Shown: piece by piece, positions 1 to 6,166 of the stretch | Position numbering within the stretch: position 1 is the first letter of the stretch | Layout: each line of letters begins with the position of its first letter | Source of the DNA: an uncultured Campylobacter sp. | GTDB taxonomy: Bacteria > Campylobacterota > Campylobacteria > Campylobacterales > Campylobacteraceae | DNA: 6,345 nt | NCBI RefSeq assembly: GCF_938031315.1 | Contig: NZ_CALHHT010000030.1 | Span: 1 to 6,345, forward strand | Direction of reading: 5' to 3' | The notes under the pieces: model-generated | Seen by the model: the letters and a program-made list of their open reading frames with translations, nothing else | Told to the model about the DNA's origin: nothing | Database searches by the model: none | Translations under genes and position numbers: made by a program

Positions 1-183
1 GTCGGCACACTGATCCATTACCCCATCCCCATCCGTCGACAACGTGCCTACCACGGCCCATGCAAGGACGTGCCACGTACCCCGACAGACGACTTCGCCG
101 ACGCGATCCTCAGCCTACCGATGTATCCTACCCTCACCGACGAGGAGGTGGACGCTGTGATTCGCGCCGTCAACCAGGCATAA
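1..183 (+). CDS. DegT/DnrJ/EryC1/StrS-family sugar aminotransferase, C-terminal fragment
   Basis: Frame 1 is open from the window edge to a TAA at 181-183, giving 60 residues; the start lies outside the window. The segment carries the C-terminal signature of PLP-dependent nucleotide-sugar aminotransferases: IHYPIPI at residues 5-11, followed by RAYH, then ILSLPMYPTLTDEEV at 36-50 and a final amphipathic helix ending VIRAVNQA. Family members transfer an amino group, usually from glutamate, to keto-sugar nucleotides for surface glycans or antibiotics. The catalytic lysine and PLP site would lie upstream and are not visible. The DNA is about 62% GC (112 of 180 bases by hand count), with CCC, CGT, GAC and CTC codons, unlike the AAATTT-rich genes to the right. 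It ends almost exactly where a Campylobacter-like gene is broken, so it may be foreign or artefactual here. The family call is firm; the substrate is unknown. Confidence 0.87.
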   Translation, partial: VGTLIHYPIPIRRQRAYHGPCKDVPRTPTDDFADAILSLPMYPTLTDEEVDAVIRAVNQA

Positions 184-253
184 ATTCATCCCTAACCTGT
201 TTTGCTATGGTTCTTGCGTCGCGATCCATCTCATCAAAACTATAAAATCTCAT
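170..253 (-). pseudogene. Truncated 5' end of a purine phosphoribosyltransferase gene
   Basis: Reading the minus strand from ATG at 253, the peptide is MRFYSFDEMDRDARTIAKQV followed by RDEFMPG and then TGA at 172-170, 27 residues in all. A good Shine-Dalgarno, AAGGAAAG (263-256), precedes the ATG. The gene starts 15 nt after the stop of the purine permease on the same strand, as the last visible gene of that operon. The opening resembles the N-terminus of small type I phosphoribosyltransferases of Campylobacter, which continue with a PDxxLAVARGG-like strand; in C. jejuni such a gene (Cj1370, from memory) follows the permease. These enzymes join hypoxanthine, guanine or xanthine to PRPP. Here the homologous reading stops after about 24 residues, where the GC-rich aminotransferase DNA begins, so the PRPP-binding site is missing. 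Identity rests on a short N-terminus plus context. It may be an intact gene cut by an assembly misjoin rather than a true pseudogene. Confidence 0.6.
172..184. other. Compositional and coding junction (possible chimera or recombination breakpoint)
   Basis: To the left, about 180 bases at 62% GC encode an aminotransferase tail on the plus strand. To the right, AT-richer Campylobacter-style DNA encodes a phosphoribosyltransferase start on the minus strand that loses its reading here. The two coding signals collide within about 13 bases. No IS terminal repeat, tRNA or att-like duplication is visible beside the join. The exact base cannot be fixed from this sequence alone. Confidence 0.6.
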
Positions 254-268
254 ATCTTTCCTTAAAAT

Positions 269-1564
269 TTAATGCATCAAAAATACTAAAACGCTAATCG
301 CGCCAAGCGTCAAAACGCCGAAATTTAAATCTTTTATCCTGCGCTGAGCGAGTCTAACTACGATATAAGCGATAAAGCCGAAGCTTAAGCCGTTGGTGAT
401 CGAGTAGGTAAAAGGCATCAAAAACACTATGAAAAACGCAGGGATTAAAATTCCCGCGTCGCTATAATCGATCTTGCCAAGCTCGCTAAACATCAAAACC
501 CCGACCATTACGAGGATCGGATAGATTGCATTTGCTGGGATCGCCTTAAATAGCGGTAGCATAAACAGCGTCAGCACGAAAAACATAGCGCAAAATACCG
601 CCGTTAACCCCGTGCGGCCGCCCGCCTCCACGCCGCTGGCGCTCTCGGCAAATGCGGTGACCGTGCTCGTTCCTATAACGGCTCCTGCGACGCTTCCTAT
701 CGCATCGGAGGTTAAATTTCTAGATAGTTTTTTCATTCCGTCTTTGCTGTTCTCTCCAAAAAGCCCCGCGCGGTTTCCTACGCCGGTTAGAGTGCCGATG
801 CTATCGAATAGATGCGTGACGAAAAATGTGATTATAAAAGGCACGAACGCAAGCTTCAGCGCTCCGGGGATATCTAGCTTAGCAAATATCGGCGTTATGC
901 CGCTTGGCGCGCTTACTATGCCATGTGGTGCGGGCGAAATTCCAGCCACCCACGCAACGCACGAAGTAATCAAAATGCTTAAGATAAACGCCGCCTTAAT
1001 TCTAAGCACGAAGAGCACCAGCACTACCGCTAAGCCTAAAATTCCAAGTAAAACGTTTAGATCTTTTAAATTTCCTAAAGTTACTAGCGTCGCCTGACTA
1101 GGCGCGATGACGCCCATCTGCTTAAGTCCGATGAAGCAGATAAAAGCGCCGATACCCGCACTTATGGCGCGACGCAGATCAAGTGGGATAGATTTGATAA
1201 CCCAAACGCGAAAATTGGTAAACGAAAGCACGGTAAAAAGCGCCCCGCTTATCGCTACGATGCCAAGCGCGCTTTGCCACGGCAGCTTCGCATCCACGCA
1301 CAACGCAAAGGTAAAATACGCATTTAGCCCCATGCCGACGCTAAGCGCTACGGGAGTATTTGCAAAAAGCCCGTTAAATAGCGTCGCGATTATCGTAATA
1401 AGCGCGGTTGCCGTAACCAGCGCATCAAACGGCATACCTGCGATGCTCATAATGTTAGCGTTTACCGGCACGATGTAAATCATCGCCAAAAACGTAGTAA
1501 GCCCCGCAATAAGCTCCTGCCTTACCGACGTTTTTGCCGCGGCGAGATGAAAGAATTTCTCCAC
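269..1564 (-). CDS. NCS2/AzgA-type purine (guanine/hypoxanthine/adenine) permease
   Basis: This 431-residue inner-membrane transporter of the nucleobase-cation symporter-2 superfamily, AzgA/PbuG/GhxP branch, imports purine bases probably with protons. Family marks are visible in order: TTFLAMIYIVPVN at 23-35 in the first helix; GMGLNAYFTF at 78-87; FDSIGTLTGVGNRAGL at 253-268; and GTSTVTAFAESASGVEAGGR at 298-317. N81, D254 and E307 sit where fungal AzgA is reported to use Asn, Asp and Glu for substrate binding (alignment by eye). Hydrophobic segments recur along the whole length, fitting the usual 14-helix fold, and the length is normal. The start codon is GTG (1564-1562), supported by a strong upstream AAAGGAGG; no in-frame ATG or TTG lies between it and the preceding mqnE stop, and the next ATG (residue 28) would remove the first helix. 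The gene lies 18 nt after mqnE and 15 nt before a phosphoribosyltransferase start, so it is probably co-transcribed. The exact purine cannot be told from sequence. Confidence 0.93.
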   Translation of the reverse strand: MEKFFHLAAAKTSVRQELIAGLTTFLAMIYIVPVNANIMSIAGMPFDALVTATALITIIATLFNGLFANTPVALSVGMGLNAYFTFALCVDAKLPWQSALGIVAISGALFTVLSFTNFRVWVIKSIPLDLRRAISAGIGAFICFIGLKQMGVIAPSQATLVTLGNLKDLNVLLGILGLAVVLVLFVLRIKAAFILSILITSCVAWVAGISPAPHGIVSAPSGITPIFAKLDIPGALKLAFVPFIITFFVTHLFDSIGTLTGVGNRAGLFGENSKDGMKKLSRNLTSDAIGSVAGAVIGTSTVTAFAESASGVEAGGRTGLTAVFCAMFFVLTLFMLPLFKAIPANAIYPILVMVGVLMFSELGKIDYSDAGILIPAFFIVFLMPFTYSITNGLSFGFIAYIVVRLAQRRIKDLNFGVLTLGAISVLVFLMH

Positions 1565-1569
1565 TTGCT

Positions 1570-1577
1570 CCTCCTTT
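1570..1577 (-). promoter_or_regulatory. Strong ribosome binding site of the purine permease, fixing a GTG start
   Basis: Read on the minus strand, AAAGGAGG spans 1577-1570 and is followed by the 5-nt spacer AGCAA and GTG at 1564-1562. It lies inside the 18-nt gap after the mqnE stop. It is the best Shine-Dalgarno in the window and offsets the non-ATG start; it is close enough to mqnE for translational coupling. Confidence 0.8.
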
Positions 1578-1582
1578 AGAAT

Positions 1583-2665
1583 TTATTCGTAAATTTCGAT
1601 CTGGTTATACAAGCTGTCGCGCTCGACCGGCACGAAACCTGCGGTGCCGATCATATCGATAAAATCGCGCTTGCGCTGCCCTTTTTTACTGCCGGCACCG
1701 GCGCTGCTTTGAATGCTTTCGTTCTCGATCGTGCCGTCAAGATCGTCCGCGCCGAAATCCTGCGCTACGAGGGCTAAGCTTAAGGTCGAGGTCGCCCAGT
1801 AGGCCTTGATATGCGCGACGTTGTCGAGCAGAATTCTACTAATCGCGATCGTTTTTAAAATTTCGACCGAGCCCAAAAAGCCCTTCACGTCCAGATAGTT
1901 GTTCTCGCGCTGATACACGAGCGGGATGAAGGCGTTGAAACCGCCGTCGTTAGCGCGAGCTAGGCTCTCATCTTGCAGCGCGCGGATACGCAAGATGTGA
2001 TCGATACGGTTAGCGCGGCTTTCGATATGGCCAAAGAGCATCGTGGCGTTGCTCTGACGCCCGCGAGCATGCCACAGCGAGTGGATACGTAGCCACTGCT
2101 CGCTTGAGACCTTGCCTTTGCAAATTTGATCCCTGATCTGCTCGTCAAAAATTTCAGCGCCGCCGCCGGGCATCGAATCCACGCCGCTTTGCATCATCAG
2201 CTCTATCGTCTCTTCGTAGCTCATCTTCCACTTTCGCCGCCAGTAATCGATCTCCGCCGCGGTCATCGCCTTGATATGCACAAGCGGATATTTTTGCTTT
2301 ATCGCTTTGAAAATTCCCAAATATTGCTGCGGCGTAACGAATGGATTGTGCGAGCTTACGATATGAATCTCCTTCGTGCCGCGCGCTACCGTCTCATCCA
2401 CGATACGCATGATCTCATCATCGCTCATCGTATAGGCGTTTTCGTTCTTGCGGTGCGCCGAAAATGCGCAAAATTTACAGGTATCTGCGCATAAATTCGA
2501 AGGATTGATATGACGATTTGCGTTGAAATAGACGTTTTTGCCGTTTTTTTCTTTGCGAATAGCAAAGGCGAATTTGCCCAGATCGAAAAGATCTAAATCC
2601 CATAATTTCACGCCGTCTTCGTAATCTAATCTCTCGCCGCTTTGTAGTTTTTCTAAAATTTCCAT
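1583..2665 (-). CDS. mqnE: Aminofutalosine synthase MqnE (radical SAM, menaquinone biosynthesis)
   Basis: A 360-residue cytoplasmic radical-SAM enzyme. MqnE joins a 5'-deoxyadenosyl radical to 3-[(1-carboxyvinyl)oxy]benzoate, forming 6-amino-6-deoxyfutalosine in the futalosine route to menaquinone, the route used by Campylobacter and Helicobacter. The 4Fe-4S ligands are C59, C63 and C66 in NLCADTCKFCAF (CX3CX2C). Further family blocks are EIHIVSSHNPF at 99-109, SMPGGGAEIFDEQIRDQICK at 164-183, ATMLFGHIES at 207-216, GFNAFIPLVYQ at 242-252 and DGTIENESIQSSAGAGS at 310-326. The AGA-containing block after DGT resembles MqnE rather than the related cyclase MqnC. Length is typical. The ATG at 2665 follows GGGAAA (2674-2669), a modest Shine-Dalgarno. 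It is the first gene of the minus-strand operon with the purine permease and phosphoribosyltransferase, and is divergent from glmS. MqnC remains a less likely alternative. Confidence 0.93.
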   Translation of the reverse strand: MEILEKLQSGERLDYEDGVKLWDLDLFDLGKFAFAIRKEKNGKNVYFNANRHINPSNLCADTCKFCAFSAHRKNENAYTMSDDEIMRIVDETVARGTKEIHIVSSHNPFVTPQQYLGIFKAIKQKYPLVHIKAMTAAEIDYWRRKWKMSYEETIELMMQSGVDSMPGGGAEIFDEQIRDQICKGKVSSEQWLRIHSLWHARGRQSNATMLFGHIESRANRIDHILRIRALQDESLARANDGGFNAFIPLVYQRENNYLDVKGFLGSVEILKTIAISRILLDNVAHIKAYWATSTLSLALVAQDFGADDLDGTIENESIQSSAGAGSKKGQRKRDFIDMIGTAGFVPVERDSLYNQIEIYE

Positions 2666-2692
2666 CGATTTCCCAAGCCAAATTTTGTGCTA

Positions 2693-2698
2693 ATTATA
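2693..2698 (-). promoter_or_regulatory. Candidate -10 element for mqnE operon
   Basis: Minus-strand TATAAT lies at 2698-2693, about 28 nt upstream of the mqnE ATG, which would give a leader of about 20 nt. It sits in the perfect 12-bp palindrome AATTATATAATT (2692-2703), so a plus-strand TATAAT also exists at 2697-2702. No convincing -35 is seen at normal spacing; Campylobacter sigma-70 promoters usually lack a conserved one. Confidence 0.5.
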
Positions 2699-2770
2699 TA
2701 ATTTTTTGCTTACAAAACGGATAAGCGGACTAAATTTAGAGCCGAATTTCGTTAATTTAAAATAGCGTAG

Positions 2771-2776
2771 TAAAAT
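2771..2776 (+). promoter_or_regulatory. Candidate -10 element for glmS
   Basis: TAAAAT at 2771-2776 in the context TAGTAAAAT fits the Campylobacter -10 pattern (TANAAT). It lies 30 nt before the glmS ATG, implying a leader of about 25 nt that includes the Shine-Dalgarno AAGGAAAG (2795-2802). The leader is too short for a glmS-type ribozyme. An alternative -10 on this strand at 2697-2702 would give a leader of about 100 nt. Confidence 0.5.
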
Positions 2777-2806
2777 GGGCGCCAAATTTTAAACAAGGAA
2801 AGCAAA

Positions 2807-4624
2807 ATGTGTGGAATCGTAGGCTACATAGGAAATGCCGAAAAGAAAAAAATCATAATAAACGGACTGAAAGAACTTGAGTATCGCGGATACGACAGCG
2901 CAGGGCTTGCCGTGATGGACGAAAGTGCGAATATAAAGTATTTCAAAGCAGTCGGCAAGTTAAATAATCTCGAAGAAAAGATGAAAGATTTCACTTCGCA
3001 AGGCTTTGGCGTTGCGATCGGACATACTCGCTGGGCGACGCACGGAAAGCCCACCGAGCTTAACGCGCATCCGCATTTTGGGGATTTTAGCTTCGTCGTG
3101 CATAACGGCATCATCGAAAACTACATCGAGCTAAAAGATGAGCTCGAAGCGGATGGCGTGAAATTTTTAAGCCAGACCGATACCGAAGTGATCGTGCATC
3201 TTTTTGAAAAAAATTTCAAGGCTAGCAACGACGCATTTAAGGCATATGAAGCCACAATTAAACGGCTAAAAGGCGCATACGCTACGCTTTTGATCACCAA
3301 GGCAGCACCCGGAGAAATTTTCTTTGCTAAAAACGCAGCTCCGCTCATCGTCGCAAAAAACGATAAAAACGAAATTTTCTTTAGCTCCTCGGACGCTCCG
3401 CTCATCGGGCTTGCGAATACGGCGGCGTATCTGGACGATCAAATTTACGGCGTTGCCAAGCTTGGACAAATCGACGTTTTTAAAAACTCTAAACCGCATA
3501 ATTGCGCCTTTAGTGAGCTTCCGAAAGATAAAGGCTATGCGCAAAAAGAGGGCTTTAGATTTTTTATGGAAAAAGAAATTTACGAGCAAGCGCAAGTCGT
3601 AACCGAAGCGATGATGGGGCGCGTAATAAAGGGCGGCAAGATAAAATTTGACGAGCTTGATGCAGCGATGTTTGAGGGTATCGACGAGGTTGTACTATGC
3701 GCCTGCGGCACGAGCTATCACGCCGCGCTCGTAAGTTCGTATCTTTTCGAGCGCATCGCTAAAATCCGCACGAAAGTAGAAGTTGCCAGCGAATTCCGCT
3801 ACAAGGAGCCATTTTTAAACAAAAATTCCTTATTTATCGTGATCTCGCAAAGTGGCGAGACCGCCGATACCTTAGAGGCGCTACATATCGCTAAAAAAGC
3901 CGGTCTTAGGACGCTTGCGATCTGCAACGTCGATAATAGCTCGATCGTGCGCATGGCGGGCAGCGTGATCCTCACCCGCGCAGGCATCGAAAAGGGGGTA
4001 GCATCTACAAAAGCTTTTGCGACGCAAGTAATGGTGCTATGGATGTTTGTGATCTATCTTGCAAATCTGCGCGGCACCGTCTCCGCCAAAAACAACGCGA
4101 GCGAAATTTCGGCAATGCTTCATATCCCGCAAATTCTAAAGATCAAGGACGGCTTGCAGGATAAAATTTACCGCATGAGCAAGCACTATCTGCACGGACA
4201 CGGCTTTTTCTTTATCGGGCGCGATATTTTCTATCCGCTCGCTCTTGAGGGCGCGCTCAAGCTCAAAGAGATCTCCTATCTGCACGCGGAGGGCTATCCA
4301 AGCGGCGAGATGAAGCACGGACCGATCGCTCTTGCCGATTCTAATCTCTTTACGGTTGCGCTGATGCCAAAGCATTTGCTCTACGAAAAAACCAAAAGCA
4401 ATGTTGAAGAGCTTGCCGCGCGCGATGCGTATATTTTAGCTATCAGCCCGGAAGAGCCCGAGGTCGCGGATGATTTTATCAAAACGAGCGAGCAAAGCCA
4501 CGCGATGAGCGAATTTTTTGAGATGATGCTGATTTTGCAAATTTTAGCTCTTGAAATTTCCGTGCGACTCGGCAACGACGTAGATATGCCGCGGAATTTA
4601 GCCAAAAGTGTGACCGTAGAATAA
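2807..4624 (+). CDS. glmS: Glutamine--fructose-6-phosphate aminotransferase (isomerizing) GlmS
   Basis: A 605-residue cytoplasmic enzyme converting fructose-6-phosphate and glutamine to glucosamine-6-phosphate, the first step toward UDP-GlcNAc for peptidoglycan, LOS and glycoprotein glycans. The N-terminal glutaminase domain (about 1-220) begins MCGIVGYIG, so C2 becomes the N-terminal nucleophile after Met removal; HTRWATHG (73-80), HNGIIEN (99-105) and QTDTE (123-127) are its glutamine-site motifs. Two SIS sugar-isomerase domains follow (about 285-425 and 455-600), with CGTSYHA (300-306), SQSGETADT (348-356), STKAFATQV (400-408) and EGYPSGEMKHGP (495-506). Likely isomerase residues are E488, H504 and K600 in the closing MPRNLAKSVTVE. 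Every expected catalytic motif is present and the length is normal. The ATG follows AAGGAAAG with a short spacer and is required for Cys2 exposure. It is divergent from the mqnE operon and lies 60 nt before an unknown membrane protein gene that may be co-transcribed. Confidence 0.98.
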   Translation: MCGIVGYIGNAEKKKIIINGLKELEYRGYDSAGLAVMDESANIKYFKAVGKLNNLEEKMKDFTSQGFGVAIGHTRWATHGKPTELNAHPHFGDFSFVVHNGIIENYIELKDELEADGVKFLSQTDTEVIVHLFEKNFKASNDAFKAYEATIKRLKGAYATLLITKAAPGEIFFAKNAAPLIVAKNDKNEIFFSSSDAPLIGLANTAAYLDDQIYGVAKLGQIDVFKNSKPHNCAFSELPKDKGYAQKEGFRFFMEKEIYEQAQVVTEAMMGRVIKGGKIKFDELDAAMFEGIDEVVLCACGTSYHAALVSSYLFERIAKIRTKVEVASEFRYKEPFLNKNSLFIVISQSGETADTLEALHIAKKAGLRTLAICNVDNSSIVRMAGSVILTRAGIEKGVASTKAFATQVMVLWMFVIYLANLRGTVSAKNNASEISAMLHIPQILKIKDGLQDKIYRMSKHYLHGHGFFFIGRDIFYPLALEGALKLKEISYLHAEGYPSGEMKHGPIALADSNLFTVALMPKHLLYEKTKSNVEELAARDAYILAISPEEPEVADDFIKTSEQSHAMSEFFEMMLILQILALEISVRLGNDVDMPRNLAKSVTVE

Positions 4625-4684
4625 TCGTTTTTTAAGTTCATTTTGACTAATATTTCTCATTAAAAAATCGGGGAATGTTAGTAT

Positions 4685-5830
4685 ATGAGACTTATCGGAT
4701 TTATCAGAGGTGAAAATGTCATAGTCGCCACAGGCGGGGTCGAGTATAGCTACGAAATGCTGGGCGAGCGCGATCCTAGCCTAACCGACGGCGATGAGGT
4801 AAGCTTCGACACGCTAGCATCCAGCGCGATAAATATCGAACGCGTGGACACGTCCAAATCCAAGGATCGTGCGGCGCAAAAAGCGGCTTCGCAGGCAAAA
4901 GAAGCCGCGAAGCAAAATAACGACTGGATTTCCGATCCTAAAAATTTCATAGAGATAGACGCGACAGAGGAGTCATCTCCTCAAAATTCCGCCGAAAATA
5001 TCGCAGAGGATAGATCCGCCGCAAAAGTAACAAAAATCGCGAAAAAATTTAAAAAATTCAAACTTCCTCGCAAAGCCAAACCCGCTGGTGCAAAAAAACC
5101 TAAATTTTTGGGATTTGAGTTCGTGCAGATGGACGATCCGCGCGAGGGCGAGAGCCTCGAGAGTAAAATTTACACCAACCCTATCCGAATGAGCGGTATC
5201 AAGGCCTACATTATGCCGCTTATTTTAATCGGCATCGCTCTGATCTTTAGAGCTCAGATCACCGAGTCGCTGCTGTCATTTAAGCAGATCCAAGAATATG
5301 TCAATCAAAATACCGTCTCGCTTACCTTCGATCTGTTTATCTATCTGATCTTTGCGCTGAGCTACATTTTGCCGCTAAATCAAGTATTTATCTTCCTGTC
5401 GGCCGCCAGACACGATCAATACGCCGTGCGGCAGATCACGAACTACAATATCTTTTTGATAATCTGCGTCGTCGCCACGGTTTTGCAGAACGAAACCATA
5501 GGGCTTGACGCCTACGTAGCGATCTTTAGCATCGCAGTGGCGCTATTTGGGCTGCTGTCGTATTGCTACAAACTCAAGGCGTTTTTGTATCTCATCTTCA
5601 CGACCAAGGGCTCCTTACCGTTTCTCATCGCGCTTGCCGTGGAGCTCTGCGCTATTATCGCAATCGGCGTAATAGACGCGTTTTCTGGGCTTCCAGCACA
5701 AATCACGCAGATCACCGGTATAGATTTTAATACTATGGCGTGGAAACACATCGTTATTTTCGCAATCTCCGCGCCGTTTTATATATTTGCATTCATCTGT
5801 CTGCGCCGCATAAAAAAGGCTAAAATTTAA
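4685..5830 (+). CDS. Conserved-type membrane protein of unknown function: small beta-rich N-domain, charged linker, about six TM helices
   Basis: Not recognised as a named family. The 381-residue protein has three parts. Residues 1-54 look like a compact beta-rich domain; GDEVSFDTLASSAINIERV at 36-54 recalls the last strands of cold-shock/OB-fold domains (weak, by eye). Residues 55-172 are a low-complexity linker: Ala/Lys-rich 60-78, an acidic stretch about 80-110 (nine D/E), then a strongly basic stretch 114-140 with 13 Lys/Arg and no acidic residue. Residues about 173-373 hold hydrophobic segments near 173-190, 214-239, 254-269, 275-293, 309-331 and 353-373, ending in the basic tail RRIKKAKI; the flanking charges suggest both termini face the cytoplasm. 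There is no signal peptide. The ATG is supported by GGGGAA at 4670-4675 and an in-frame TAG just upstream at 4679-4681. It starts 60 nt after glmS without a convincing terminator between, so co-transcription is possible. Function cannot be assigned. Confidence 0.85.
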   Translation: MRLIGFIRGENVIVATGGVEYSYEMLGERDPSLTDGDEVSFDTLASSAINIERVDTSKSKDRAAQKAASQAKEAAKQNNDWISDPKNFIEIDATEESSPQNSAENIAEDRSAAKVTKIAKKFKKFKLPRKAKPAGAKKPKFLGFEFVQMDDPREGESLESKIYTNPIRMSGIKAYIMPLILIGIALIFRAQITESLLSFKQIQEYVNQNTVSLTFDLFIYLIFALSYILPLNQVFIFLSAARHDQYAVRQITNYNIFLIICVVATVLQNETIGLDAYVAIFSIAVALFGLLSYCYKLKAFLYLIFTTKGSLPFLIALAVELCAIIAIGVIDAFSGLPAQITQITGIDFNTMAWKHIVIFAISAPFYIFAFICLRRIKKAKI

Positions 5831-5868
5831 GCTAGCGCGTAACGAAATTTAGTCCTTTAAATTTAGCG

Positions 5869-5886
5869 GCGAAATTTTTATTTCGC
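5869..5886. terminator. Possible hairpin downstream of the membrane protein gene
   Basis: GCGAAAT (5869-5875) and ATTTCGC (5880-5886) form a perfect 7-bp stem with a TTTT loop, 38 nt after the stop. No T-run follows on the plus strand, so intrinsic termination is only possible. Confidence 0.3.
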
Positions 5887-5901
5887 TAACAAATCTGCGG
5901 A

Positions 5902-5929
5902 ATTAAAATTTGGCTCGCTAAATTTTAAT
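5902..5929. terminator. 10-bp perfect inverted repeat, candidate bidirectional terminator
   Basis: ATTAAAATTT (5902-5911) and AAATTTTAAT (5920-5929) are perfectly complementary around the 8-nt loop GGCTCGCT. The position between convergent genes suits termination from both sides. The stem is entirely A/T, so stability is low, and it is built from the same AAATTT words that fill this spacer. Confidence 0.35.
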
Positions 5930-6086
5930 CGTGAACGCTAAAATTTTACTCTTTTGCATTCGCATTAAAAAGCCGAACCGACGCCACCCTGCTTCATTAA
6001 AATTTTAAATTTCGCGCCATAAATTCCACGCTCCGCAGCTAATTAAATTTCATCGCCCAAATTTTGTCGCGTTTAAATTTAACCGT

Positions 6087-6116
6087 CCGCGCGCCGTATT
6101 AAAATTCCGCGCGCCG
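6087..6116. repeat. Direct repeat of CCGCGCGCCG, 20-nt period
   Basis: CCGCGCGCCG occurs at 6087-6096 and again at 6107-6116, separated by TATTAAAATT. The inner GCGCGC blocks (6089-6094 and 6109-6114) are self-complementary and could also pair with one another as a hairpin. They are the most GC-rich words of the spacer and lie about 50-80 nt beyond the tgt stop, where a terminator for tgt would be expected, but no T-run marks one. Confidence 0.45.
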
Positions 6117-6166
6117 CGGCTAAATTTAACTATCGCGCTAAATTCCGCGCCCTCGCCTGCTGAAAT

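Larger units (their letters stand above)
5831..6166. repeat. Gene-free 336-nt convergent spacer packed with AAATTT/AAATTC palindromes and GCGCG blocks
   Basis: No credible ORF or RNA gene is seen on either strand between the stops of the membrane protein and tgt. Instead, 13 copies of AAATTT start at 5845, 5859, 5872, 5906, 5920, 5941, 6000, 6007, 6045, 6059, 6075, 6122 and 6163 (the last reaches 2 nt into the tgt stop), plus AAATTC at 6021, 6102 and 6140. They alternate with GC-rich words such as GCGCGCC and CGCGCTA. Several neighbours are 13-14 nt apart (5845/5859/5872, 5906/5920, 6007/6021, 6045/6059). The repeats are degenerate and not a clean tandem array. All 16 sites match RAATTY, the CtsM methylation motif of C. 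jejuni. Confidence 0.75.

Noticed and set aside
1..183. Aminotransferase as part of a glycan island working with glmS
   Set aside because: The two lie 2.6 kb apart, separated by the purine/menaquinone operon, and the fragment's composition and abrupt junction argue that it is not native to this locus.
60..245. 61-codon plus-strand ORF starting at ATG 60
   Set aside because: It is out of frame with the recognisable aminotransferase tail at 1-183, crosses the junction, and its Arg/Pro-rich translation resembles no protein.
612..1478. Long plus-strand ORFs opposite the purine permease
   Set aside because: They are antisense shadows of a clear NCS2 permease, with translations typical of reverse-frame membrane protein codons and no good ribosome binding site.
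2126..2494. 122-codon plus-strand ORF opposite mqnE
   Set aside because: It is antisense to the conserved radical-SAM core of MqnE and has no family features.
2777..2806. glmS ribozyme or other riboswitch upstream of glmS
   Set aside because: The likely leader is about 25 nt, and no conserved ribozyme core is seen even in the full 141-nt gap.
4628..4667. Inverted repeat TTTTTTAA / TTAAAAAA between glmS and the membrane protein gene, as a terminator
   Set aside because: The stem is 8 bp of pure A/T with a 24-nt loop, so a stable hairpin is unlikely; such pairs arise readily in AT-rich spacers.
5831..6166. CRISPR array or tandem repeat array in the convergent spacer
   Set aside because: The repeated words are only 6-10 nt, irregularly spaced and degenerate; there are no constant 25-36 nt repeats or uniform spacers, and no cas genes are nearby.
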